Of a stretch of DNA of 64,000 bases, positions 18,210 to 26,377 are shown piece after piece. Both the position numbers and the translations under genes were made by a program. Under the pieces are notes generated by a model, which was not told the origin of the DNA, did not search any database, and was given only the letters and a program-made list of their open reading frames with translations. Origin of the DNA: UBA8529 sp964390565 (GTDB lineage Bacteria; Bacteroidota; Bacteroidia; Bacteroidales; Tenuifilaceae); assembly GCA_964390565.1 (NCBI GenBank), contig CAYMII010000013.1:1-64000 (forward strand), read 5' to 3'. Every line of letters begins with the position of its first letter. Position 1 is the first letter of the stretch.

Positions 18210-20111
18210 CTAAACTTTAAAGAAACCGATTACCTCTTTTAGCTGCTCAGCTTGGCTATTCATCTCCTCAGCATTTGAAGCTAGCTCCTCGGATGCCGAA
18301 GCCGTTTGCTGCGACATATCGTTTAGCTGTTGAATGGCATTGTTAACCTGATCGGTTCCTGATGATTGCTCAATACTTGAAGCGGTAATCTCTTGAACCA
18401 ATCTTTCCGTTTTCTTTACTTCTGGAATGATTTTCGAAATCAGCTCCGCTGATTTTCTGGTCACATCAAGACTTCTATTCGAAAGGCTTATGATTTCGTC
18501 AGCAGCCACCTTGCTTCTTTCAGCTAATTTTCGAACCTCAGATGCTACAACAGCAAAACCACGTCCCTGATCGCCTGCCCTTGCAGCCTCAACGGCTGCA
18601 TTAAGCGCAAGGATATTGGTTTGGAAAGCAATATCACCAATGATATTTATCTTTTCAGCAATCTTCTGAATTGCTTCAAGGCTATTATTTGATGAACTTT
18701 GTATTAGGTCAATATCTGCCGATACGTTTACAGCAATTCGCTCTGTTTCTCTTGAGTTCTGGGTATTCTGTTCAATGGTTGATGCCATCTCTTCCATTGA
18801 TGACGATATTTCCTCAACCGAAGATGCCGTATTTGATGCGGATTGTGATAATTGAAATGAACTTGTACTTAGCTGCCCACTAGCATCTGTAATTGAATTC
18901 GCTCCTTGCTCAACCTCCTCAACAACCCTTTTAACATTAAGCAGCATGTTATTTAGCGCATTTACTAGATCCCCAATTTCATCATGTCTCGACATATTCA
19001 GAGTTGCTTTTAAATTGCCGTTGGCAATTTCATTGGCAAATCCAACGCTTTGGAGAATTGGTTTTGTAATGGAACGACTGAAAATGGTTAAAATGAAAAC
19101 AAAAATCAATATGGCAAGAACGACTCCTGATATCACCATTACCCTTATTTTGTGAACATTTTCAAGGATATCATCAATATAAATTGATGAGCAAACATAT
19201 GATTCGATTTCATCTAAATAGTTGTAATATTGAACCTTTTCTTTACCCGATGAGTTTTCAGGCCATAAATAAGAAATTTTGCCAGAGTTGGAATTTGCAG
19301 CAATCATCTTTTTGAAAAACTGCTTATCAGCAGCGCTTTCTCCCGTTTGATTTGGATGAATGATAAATGTACCCGATTTATCAATTATAAATGGGTATCC
19401 ACTATTATAGTATTTTTTACTACTGAAGTATGCTTTAAGATCGCTCAAATCTTTCTCGGGAATTCCAACAAAGAGCATGCCCACAACATCCCCATTATAC
19501 CTTATAGGTTCGTAAGCAGTTAAGTAATACTCATCTACAACAAAAGCTCGTCCTGTGTAGGACTGTCCACTTTCGACAGCCTTCACAACGGGCGAATCCA
19601 TTGGGATATAAGTTCCTACAGCCCTTTCCCCAGTACTATTTGTTACATTAGTAGATATTCTTAGATAACCTACAGATGTTTTTTGAAAAATAGTAACCTT
19701 TGATTTTGTAATTGACTCAATCTTATCAACTAAAAATGTACTGTTTTGAATTTGAGTATTATCAATAATCCAGGATTCAACCTCAACAGTACTTGATTCG
19801 CCTGTAACTTGATTTTTTGCATTAAAGGTAAATACTCCATATCCCTTTGTAAGATTTCCTGATGTTTTAAAAACTAGACTTGCAGCACCAATTGCTGTAC
19901 CAACAAATGCTTGTTTTTGCTTTAGCTGCTGATGCACAATTTCAGCCAAATCCTCACCCTGCTGCTTCATTCTATCATCTACCTCTGCAAGGGTTTGATC
20001 CTTTTGAATGTAAAAAGTTGTAACACCTAGGGCTGTTATAACTATAGTAGCTATTACTGCAACTATTAAATTTAGCCTAATGCCCAATTTAAGTTTGATT
20101 AACCTAGCCAT
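18210..20111 (-). CDS. Methyl-accepting chemotaxis protein with Cache sensor
   Basis: A 633-residue chemoreceptor started at the ATG at 20111. One membrane segment lies at about residues 12-32 and a second at about 330-352. Between them is a periplasmic Cache-type sensor (GERAVGTYIPMDSPVVKAVESG; FVVDEYYLTAYEPIRYNGDVVGMLFVGIP; GYPFIIDKSGTFIIHP). A HAMP domain follows (RSITKPILQSVGFANEIANGN) and then the signalling hairpin with the conserved tip IAFQTNILALNAAVEAARAG. No che genes are nearby. Bacteroidota that glide or lack flagella also carry such receptors. Confidence 0.92.
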   Translation of the reverse strand: MARLIKLKLGIRLNLIVAVIATIVITALGVTTFYIQKDQTLAEVDDRMKQQGEDLAEIVHQQLKQKQAFVGTAIGAASLVFKTSGNLTKGYGVFTFNAKNQVTGESSTVEVESWIIDNTQIQNSTFLVDKIESITKSKVTIFQKTSVGYLRISTNVTNSTGERAVGTYIPMDSPVVKAVESGQSYTGRAFVVDEYYLTAYEPIRYNGDVVGMLFVGIPEKDLSDLKAYFSSKKYYNSGYPFIIDKSGTFIIHPNQTGESAADKQFFKKMIAANSNSGKISYLWPENSSGKEKVQYYNYLDEIESYVCSSIYIDDILENVHKIRVMVISGVVLAILIFVFILTIFSRSITKPILQSVGFANEIANGNLKATLNMSRHDEIGDLVNALNNMLLNVKRVVEEVEQGANSITDASGQLSTSSFQLSQSASNTASSVEEISSSMEEMASTIEQNTQNSRETERIAVNVSADIDLIQSSSNNSLEAIQKIAEKINIIGDIAFQTNILALNAAVEAARAGDQGRGFAVVASEVRKLAERSKVAADEIISLSNRSLDVTRKSAELISKIIPEVKKTERLVQEITASSIEQSSGTDQVNNAIQQLNDMSQQTASASEELASNAEEMNSQAEQLKEVIGFFKV

Positions 20112-20236
20112 AATCTTCAACGATTAGTTTAGGTTTCAAACATACGTTTAATCAAATGTGATTAAAAATAAAATAAGGAGATTTAAATCACCAAAAAATG
20201 TGATCCTGACTATTTAATCTGCAACTGTAAAAGGGG

Positions 20237-22273
20237 TTACATCTTGAATCCGATAACTAGCATATCATCGGTTTGATCGTTGCCCATTCGCCAAGAGTCG
20301 ATTCTGCTTTCGAGATTTGTAGGTATGTGAACAAATGGATTGTTATGAAACTCTAGTAAAAGTTTCTTAAACTCGCTTACCTTAAATTTCTGTTTGCTAA
20401 TTCCTCCTACCTGATCGGCATAACCATCGGAGAAAATGAAGAAAACATCGTTAGGTTGTGTTTCAATGATGTGATTCTCAAATGGAAATTCTTTGATATG
20501 CACGCCTACTGGGCAACGAGTTCCCTTAAATTCAACAATCTCTCCATTCCGAATCTGGATAAGGGGCTGGTAAGCGCCTGCGTACTGAATTTGATTGCTG
20601 TTTTTTTCCACTAAGCAAAGCGCAATATCCATCCCATCGCGTGTATCGGAATGGTAGATTGTTTGGTTTAGCGCTTGCTTAACCTTAACACGTAGTTGCT
20701 CCAATATCTCGGAGGCGGATGTAGGCTGGGAATGGCTAAATATCTCATTAAGCAAAGTCATCCCAAGCATGCTCATGAATGCGCCAGGGACACCATGCCC
20801 AGTGCAATCCGAAGCGGCAATAACAGTAAAATCTCCGGCATCCTTGATGTAATAAAAATCGCCACTAACAATATCCTTGGGGCGATAGAATATGAAATGC
20901 TCCTTGATGCGGCCAGTATTTTCTATCGAACGACCTAGCAATGCGCTTTGAATCCTTCTTGCGTAGTTAATGCTATCGGTAATCTGCGTATTCTTAAACT
21001 CAATAATTTGCTTTTGCTCCGAGAGAAGTTTATTGTCGCTTTTTTTAATCTTATACCATTTTAATGCCAGCAATGCGATTCCAGATGCAAGGATGAAAGC
21101 CAATACAAATGCAGCAATAAGATATCGCTGAAGCAACGAAACTGATTGATACTTTTCAATTTGAATGTTATTAATGGCTATCTGTTGTTCTTTCTTCTCC
21201 GTTTCGTAAAGCGTTTGCAGCTCAGCAATCTGGAAATGCTTTTCCTCATTGAAAATTGAATCTTTTAGGGTTGAATATTTTTTATGATAGTAAAGCGCAA
21301 TATCCTTTTTACCCCACTCTTCGTAGGCAATGCTAATATTCTGGTAGTTCTTAATGATATCCTCATTTAGTTCCATTGATATAGCAATATCCTGCGATTC
21401 TTTCAAATATTTAAGCGCTTTTTCATAATCCTTTTGCACTAAATAAGCTTCGCCCATTAGAGCATATAGTTCAGAAATACCTCTACTATTAGACATTTTT
21501 TTTAGCAGCGATAACGACTTCTGATAGTACCCAAAGGCCTTTGCAATTTCGTTTTTATGAACATAAAAACTACCAATATCTCGATAAGCTAAAGAGATAC
21601 CATAATTATCGTTTTCACCCTTAAAAACCGCTAATGCTTTGTGAAAGTAGTGATAGGCCGAATCGTTTTGAGACCTAGATGAAAATGAGTTGCCGATTGC
21701 TAGCTGCGAAAAGCCAACTCCCCCATTATTCCCTAATTGTTGTGACATTTTAAGAGTAACCCTACAAATTCTTTCTGCCTCAATAAAATTATGCCATGCT
21801 TGATTAATATAACCAGCAACTATATAGCAATTCGAAACCCCATCTTTATCTTTTAATCTCTCAAAAAGTTGAATATCGCTTTGAATTTCCTGAAGCGCTT
21901 CGCGATATTTTCCCCAATATTTATAGGCCAACCCAATAAAATAGCCAGACCATGCCCCTCTTGCGCTATCGCCAATTGTAAAAAATGCCAGTTTCGCTCT
22001 CTTGCTATACTCAATCGATTTTCGATACTGTCCCATCGAATAGAAAAACCGTCCATATCGAGCCCAAATTTCTGCTTGTTTAAGGGTATCTTGAATATTT
22101 AATGCTAAAGATTCAGCCTCTGTTAGAAGAAGAATAACAGAATCGGGATTATGATAATAATTAGCAGCCAAACTATTTAGACTATCAATAGTTTTGATTT
22201 TATCATTTTTATTCTGCGTAAACGAAATGAATGGGATTGTAATTAAGCCCAATAATATTAATAAACGTTTCAT
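20237..22273 (-). CDS. TPR-repeat sensor with SpoIIE/PP2C phosphatase domain
   Basis: A 678-residue protein. A signal peptide (1-19) is followed by about eight tetratricopeptide repeats to residue 340, a short coiled coil, one membrane segment at about 380-402 (LIAAFVLAFILASGIALLAL) and a cytosolic SpoIIE/PP2C domain from about 445. The domain shows FIFYRPKDIVSGDFYYI, the metal-binding aspartate motif ASDCTGHGVPGAFMS and the distal FIFSDGYADQVGG and RMGNDQTDDMLVIGFKM. Such proteins dephosphorylate anti-sigma antagonists or other targets in response to a periplasmic cue. No anti-sigma gene is adjacent. Confidence 0.85.
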   Translation of the reverse strand: MKRLLILLGLITIPFISFTQNKNDKIKTIDSLNSLAANYYHNPDSVILLLTEAESLALNIQDTLKQAEIWARYGRFFYSMGQYRKSIEYSKRAKLAFFTIGDSARGAWSGYFIGLAYKYWGKYREALQEIQSDIQLFERLKDKDGVSNCYIVAGYINQAWHNFIEAERICRVTLKMSQQLGNNGGVGFSQLAIGNSFSSRSQNDSAYHYFHKALAVFKGENDNYGISLAYRDIGSFYVHKNEIAKAFGYYQKSLSLLKKMSNSRGISELYALMGEAYLVQKDYEKALKYLKESQDIAISMELNEDIIKNYQNISIAYEEWGKKDIALYYHKKYSTLKDSIFNEEKHFQIAELQTLYETEKKEQQIAINNIQIEKYQSVSLLQRYLIAAFVLAFILASGIALLALKWYKIKKSDNKLLSEQKQIIEFKNTQITDSINYARRIQSALLGRSIENTGRIKEHFIFYRPKDIVSGDFYYIKDAGDFTVIAASDCTGHGVPGAFMSMLGMTLLNEIFSHSQPTSASEILEQLRVKVKQALNQTIYHSDTRDGMDIALCLVEKNSNQIQYAGAYQPLIQIRNGEIVEFKGTRCPVGVHIKEFPFENHIIETQPNDVFFIFSDGYADQVGGISKQKFKVSEFKKLLLEFHNNPFVHIPTNLESRIDSWRMGNDQTDDMLVIGFKM

Positions 22274-22304
22274 AGCTTATTATTTTAACAACATATAAAA
22301 ATAC

Positions 22305-22335
22305 AAAAGCCATCCGATTTAGTGGATGGCTTTTT
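22305..22335 (-). terminator. Terminator of the DUF4199-glycosyltransferase unit
   Basis: The stem AAAGCCATCC/GGATGGCTTT (from 22305-22315 with 22324-22333) lies 18 nt after the glycosyltransferase stop. On the minus strand it is followed by TTTTG and then an AT-rich run; the plus strand also has a T run, so it could work both ways. Confidence 0.7.
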
Positions 22336-22353
22336 GAAATATTCCGAAAGGTT

Positions 22354-23310
22354 TTAATTACCTATCTCTTTATCAATCAAATAATGGTTTCTATCGGAAG
22401 AACTCCTTGATATTAACTCGCCTAAGAAACCCGCTAAGAATAGTTGAACTCCAATAATTACAAGAACTAAAGCGATATAGAAAAGTGGTTGATCGGTTAC
22501 GGCTCGATACTTTAAATGATTAAACTGAGCCATCAACTTACCAACAATCATCCATATTGTTATGAAACCACCAGAAAGAAACATAAGCGAACCAAGCATA
22601 CCAAAGAAGTGCATTGGCTTTTTGCCAAATCGAGTGATGAAAGTAACCGAAAGCAAATCGAGAGGACCTCGGATAAAGCGTTCCAGTCCAAACTTGGTTA
22701 CACCATATTTGCGCTCCTGATGCTGAACAACTTTTTCGCCAATTTTCTTATACCCTGCCCATTTGGCTAAAACAGGGATATATCGATGCATCTCGCCATA
22801 AACCTCGATGCTTTTTATAACATTACTTCGATATGCTTTAAGACCACAATTCATATCATGAAGTTTGATACCGCTTATTCGACGAACGGTCCAGTTGTAG
22901 AGTTTACTTGGTAGATTTTTTGTAAAAACTGGATCATGCCGCTTTTTCTTCCAGCCTGAAACTAAATCATAGCCTTCATCCTTAATCATTCTGAAAAGTT
23001 CGGGGATCTCGTCGGGGCTATCCTGTAAATCGGCATCCATAGTTATTACCACATCACCCTTTGTAGAAGCAAAACCAACGTAAAGAGCTGCCGATTTGCC
23101 ATAGTTCCTACGAAACTTAATGCCTCGAACAGCTTTATTCTCTTGAGTTAATTTCTCAATTACGTTCCAACTTCCATCAGAACTTCCATCATCAATAAGA
23201 ATAACCTCGTACGAAAACTTATTTTGGATCATTACCCTATCAATCCATGCAACAAGCTCGGGTAACGATTCTTCCTCGTTTAAAAGTGGTACTACAACTG
23301 AAATATTCAT
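22354..23310 (-). CDS. Family 2 glycosyltransferase with two C-terminal membrane segments
   Basis: A 318-residue GT2 enzyme of the DPM1/GtrB/ArnC type. It shows the nucleotide-sugar fold start SVVVPLLNEEESLPELV, VILIDDGSSDG, the MDADLQDSP metal motif near residue 93 and QHQERKYGVTKFGLERFIRG near 205. Two transmembrane helices follow at about 230-255 and 272-297. These enzymes transfer a sugar from a nucleotide to polyprenyl phosphate at the inner membrane. Its start is 3 nt from the DUF4199 stop, so the two are cotranscribed. Confidence 0.9.
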   Translation of the reverse strand: MNISVVVPLLNEEESLPELVAWIDRVMIQNKFSYEVILIDDGSSDGSWNVIEKLTQENKAVRGIKFRRNYGKSAALYVGFASTKGDVVITMDADLQDSPDEIPELFRMIKDEGYDLVSGWKKKRHDPVFTKNLPSKLYNWTVRRISGIKLHDMNCGLKAYRSNVIKSIEVYGEMHRYIPVLAKWAGYKKIGEKVVQHQERKYGVTKFGLERFIRGPLDLLSVTFITRFGKKPMHFFGMLGSLMFLSGGFITIWMIVGKLMAQFNHLKYRAVTDQPLFYIALVLVIIGVQLFLAGFLGELISRSSSDRNHYLIDKEIGN

Positions 23311-23313
23311 TAA

Positions 23314-23862
23314 CTACTCGGTTTTTGGTTCTGATGGAGCATCAAAAATTGGTTTCTCTTTTTTAAGAAATGCTGCTGTTACAAGTGAAAAAATTGTTCC
23401 CATAAAAGAAAAAGAAAACACAGTACCTATAGCCATAATGACTGGAGATTGCATTTTTGAAACCATTCCCATAGCTGCATCGATTTGTTCCTCGCTAAGA
23501 CCAGCTTTAGCATATTCTTCCTCAAGTACAGCCATCATCTTATTCATGAATTCAGGGTCAATTACTTTCATGAAAATAATCATATAAATTCCAACGATTA
23601 CTGATGCAAAAACACAAATCAGTATTCCGAAACCCAATGCTTTTGAATATGATATTTCACCACCAAGATCTTCATCTCTGAACTTTTTTGTTCCATAAAT
23701 TATTCCAGCAACAATAATAACATATTGTAACAATGAAACCCAGAATGGCGGCTTAATTACTCCCATAACGTAGGTTAACAAACTAAAAACTATAAGGGCG
23801 ATACCCACAAACAATCCATAGGTCATTGCGCTCTTAAACATAGGGTTACTTTTTGATTCCAT
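23314..23862 (-). CDS. DUF4199 membrane protein
   Basis: A 182-residue protein with four predicted membrane helices (about residues 14-33, 40-57, 75-97 and 137-162). A charged hairpin, MNKMMAVLEEEYAKAGLSEEQI, lies between the third and fourth. This layout matches DUF4199, a Bacteroidota family of unknown function that is repeatedly found directly upstream of a GT2 glycosyltransferase, as here. A role in presenting the lipid acceptor is possible but not shown. Confidence 0.8.
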   Translation of the reverse strand: MESKSNPMFKSAMTYGLFVGIALIVFSLLTYVMGVIKPPFWVSLLQYVIIVAGIIYGTKKFRDEDLGGEISYSKALGFGILICVFASVIVGIYMIIFMKVIDPEFMNKMMAVLEEEYAKAGLSEEQIDAAMGMVSKMQSPVIMAIGTVFSFSFMGTIFSLVTAAFLKKEKPIFDAPSEPKTE

Positions 23863-23927
23863 ATCTTCTATAATTTTTAAGGTTTCAGCAAAGATATTAG
23901 AAAATGTTTAAAAAAAACCTCCATATG

Positions 23928-23958
23928 TTTGCGAACTTTTATAAAGTTACTACTTTTG
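23928..23958 (+). promoter_or_regulatory. Promoter of the SRP RNA gene
   Basis: TTTG at 23928-23931 and TACTTTTG at 23951-23958 are separated by 19 nt. This is a textbook Bacteroidota sigma-ABfr promoter (TTTG-N19-TAnnTTTG). It places the first transcribed base at about 23961-23963, where the outer stem of the RNA begins. Confidence 0.85.
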
Positions 23959-23960
23959 CG

Positions 23961-24068
23961 CCGGGTAAGTCTTATACGACCAGCTCCTGCTGAACCCCCC
24001 CAGGACCGGAAGGTAGCAAGGGTAAGTAGTTGTAGCGGTGCGATATAAGTAGCTTACCCACTTTTTTT
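23961..24068 (+). ncRNA. ffs: Signal recognition particle RNA, small bacterial type (4.5S)
   Basis: An RNA of about 100 nt. The outer stem GGGTAAG (23963-23969) pairs with CTTACCC (24053-24059). The apical domain contains the conserved SRP core, CAGGACCGGAAGGTAGCAAG (24001-24020), with the GGAA tetraloop and the asymmetric loop that binds Ffh. A T run at 24062-24069 ends it. A consensus promoter sits immediately before. The remaining sequence up to ilvE (24070-24339) is AT-rich and shows no gene. Confidence 0.92.
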
Positions 24069-24292
24069 TGCTATAAGCCAAAGGTCAAATAAAATTTTTA
24101 GAAGTAAAAAGGATCTAGATTTCAGGAGTCATAACCAATCCACTACTTTAATTCTCCAAAGATTTAAGCGGTTCACCATCACAAACTCTTGTTTTGTAAC
24201 AATTTATCAAATTGAAACTATTTTAAGTTACAATTTTAAACCTTTTTGACAAAAAACATCTAAAAAACAACAGAATATTGCCAGCTAAACTC

Positions 24293-24300
24293 TAAATTTG
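24293..24300 (+). promoter_or_regulatory. Probable -7 box of ilvE
   Basis: TAAATTTG matches TAnnTTTG and lies 39 nt before the ilvE ATG. No clear TTTG is found 19-21 nt upstream, so only the -7 half is supported. Confidence 0.35.
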
Positions 24301-24339
24301 TAAGTCGAATTATAGTATTAACTTTAATATATAGTCATC

Positions 24340-25359
24340 ATGCAACAGCTTGATTGGAAGAACTTACCATTTGGTTACGTAAAAACCGACTATAACGTTC
24401 GCTGCGTTTATAAAGATGGTAAATGGGGAAACATTGAGGTTTCAGACTCAGAGTACATTTCCGTACATATGGCTGCCACAGGCCTACATTATGGACAGGA
24501 AGCTTTTGAAGGAATGAAAGCCTATAGAGGTAAAGATGGTAAAATCCGTTTGTTTAGATGGGATGAGAATGCTAAACGATTAATTCGTTCAGCAGAAGGT
24601 GTTTTAATGGCTCCAGTTCCAATGGAACTATTCCATGAAGCTGTTTTAAAGGTTATTAAATTAAACGAGAAATTTGTTCCACCTTTCGGTACAGGAGCAT
24701 CACTATATATTCGCCCTTTGCTTTTTGGTTCTGGCCCAGAAGTTGGAGTTAGGCCAGCAAAAGAGTACATGCTTGTAATTTTTGTTACCCCTGTTGGTCC
24801 ATATTTTAAAGAAGGATTCAACCCAGTTAAAATAGCTATTGTAAGAGATAGCGATCGTGCTGCTCCGCTTGGAACAGGTACTTTCAAAGTTGGTGGAAAC
24901 TATGCTGCAAGCTTACGTGGAACCGTTAAAGTTCACAATGCAGGGTATAGCTCACCAATGTATCTTGACACAAAAGAGAAGAAGTATATCGATGAGATTG
25001 GTGCTGCAAACTTCTTTGCTATTAAAGGTAACTCATATATCACTCCAAAATCAGATTCAATTCTAGCTTCGATAACCAATATGAGCATTATTCAATTGGC
25101 CGAAGATTTAGGAATGAAGGTTGAACGTAGGCCAGTAGCTGTAGAAGAACTTGAAACGTTTGAGGAAGCAGGTGCTTGCGGTACTGCAGCTGTTATTTCT
25201 CCAATAGGTGAGATAAATGATATCGACACTGGTAAAGTTTATAAATTCTGCAAAGATGGAAAACCAGGTCCTAAATCAACCAAACTATACGAAACCCTTG
25301 TAGGTATTCAATATGGTGAACTTGAGGATAAGCACAACTGGGTAACAATAGTTGAATAA
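24340..25359 (+). CDS. ilvE: Branched-chain amino acid aminotransferase
   Basis: A 339-residue fold-type IV PLP aminotransferase. The PLP lysine is in GTFKVGGNYAASL at about residue 184; other family marks are YGQEAFEGMKAYRG near 50, RLFRWDENAKRL, LYIRPLLFGSGPEVGV and GTAAVISPIGEI near 280. It catalyses the last step of valine, leucine and isoleucine synthesis and the first step of their breakdown. It is monocistronic, with its own terminator. Confidence 0.93.
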   Translation: MQQLDWKNLPFGYVKTDYNVRCVYKDGKWGNIEVSDSEYISVHMAATGLHYGQEAFEGMKAYRGKDGKIRLFRWDENAKRLIRSAEGVLMAPVPMELFHEAVLKVIKLNEKFVPPFGTGASLYIRPLLFGSGPEVGVRPAKEYMLVIFVTPVGPYFKEGFNPVKIAIVRDSDRAAPLGTGTFKVGGNYAASLRGTVKVHNAGYSSPMYLDTKEKKYIDEIGAANFFAIKGNSYITPKSDSILASITNMSIIQLAEDLGMKVERRPVAVEELETFEEAGACGTAAVISPIGEINDIDTGKVYKFCKDGKPGPKSTKLYETLVGIQYGELEDKHNWVTIVE

Positions 25360-25380
25360 TCCATATCCTTTTATAAATGC

Positions 25381-25411
25381 AAGCCTCCACGCAACGTGGG
25401 GGCTTTTTTAT
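25381..25411 (+). terminator. Terminator of ilvE
   Basis: The hairpin AGCCTCCACG/GTGGGGGCT is followed by seven T. It lies 22 nt after the ilvE stop. Confidence 0.88.
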
Positions 25412-25525
25412 TTCTGAATAATTAGATTTAAAGATATTATCAATACAGATTAGGTATCTTAATAAACATCTTTTTTTATAAGTTCAATTATTTGTATCTT
25501 GATTAACTATCATTTAATACAAATT

Positions 25526-26203
25526 ATGTCTAAAAGATACTTTATACTTTTTGCGCTTTGCCTCATAATTACTAGCTGTATTAGTACCGAAGGAGAGATT
25601 GATATAAAAGGCAAAACTCTAGATGAGGCAACAAAAATTATTACACCTAATCGAAAGTTGATAGTTGAAGCTATATTGAACAATGAGTCCGAGAATAAAA
25701 AAATCAGTGCAGGTCAGTTCTATTCCGATAGCCTCGGAAACTTCTCTTATACTTTAAAAAAAATAAAGGGAGCATATTTTTACGATTTTCAATTTGTAGG
25801 TGATTCCGTCTATGCTTCATCAAGCAAATGCCTAGGAGTAGGTGAGATTGCAAAAAACTCAAAGTTTATATTCTTTTATCTAAACAAACTGTCGAAGCTA
25901 ACTATTAATGTGACCAAAACTAGTAAATCACTGTCTGGAACTACTCTTTACCTAAGTTGGAAATCGGATGGAATTGAAGGAAAAGCATTGTACCCCTATA
26001 AAGTTTCTAACTTTGGCGCTGCTCCTGAATTCGATTTCAGCTGGTCGAGTAACAATGTTAACTCAAAAATCGAAACCCGAGTATTGGCTGATAAACCTAC
26101 AATTATCAATTGGGAAATATGGAATGGTAAGAAAAAGCAGGAAATAATAGATACAATAGTTTGCAAAAGGGATATCACAAGCTATGTCAATTTTACATAC
26201 TAG
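25526..26203 (+). CDS. Hypothetical lipoprotein
   Basis: A 225-residue protein. I start it at the ATG at 25526 because that gives a clean lipoprotein signal: SKRYFILFALCLIITSC with the lipidated cysteine at residue 18. An in-frame start nine codons earlier would bury it. The mature part is a beta-rich chain with YSDSLGNFSYTLKKIKGAYFYDFQF and strand-rich repeats, perhaps a carboxypeptidase-regulatory-like or immunoglobulin-like fold. No family is recognised and no neighbour suggests a role. It is monocistronic. Confidence 0.6.
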   Translation: MSKRYFILFALCLIITSCISTEGEIDIKGKTLDEATKIITPNRKLIVEAILNNESENKKISAGQFYSDSLGNFSYTLKKIKGAYFYDFQFVGDSVYASSSKCLGVGEIAKNSKFIFFYLNKLSKLTINVTKTSKSLSGTTLYLSWKSDGIEGKALYPYKVSNFGAAPEFDFSWSSNNVNSKIETRVLADKPTIINWEIWNGKKKQEIIDTIVCKRDITSYVNFTY

Positions 26204-26298
26204 CTAATTATATGGCACCTTTTATATAGTGAACACTTTGATAATAGTCCAACCTTTTAGAATTGATAGTTTAAATGTTGTCATTCAGAAATTAAGCT

Positions 26299-26330
26299 AA
26301 AGCCCTACAAAAAAATGTTGGGCTTTTCTT
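26299..26330 (+). terminator. Terminator after the lipoprotein gene
   Basis: The stem AAGCCC(T)AC with GT(T)GGGCTT around an A-rich loop is followed by TTCTTTTT. It separates the lipoprotein gene from the pepF-like gene. Confidence 0.75.
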
Positions 26331-26377
26331 TTTCAGCTATATTCGCACCTTAAAATTTAATTTAAACTATTCAAAAA

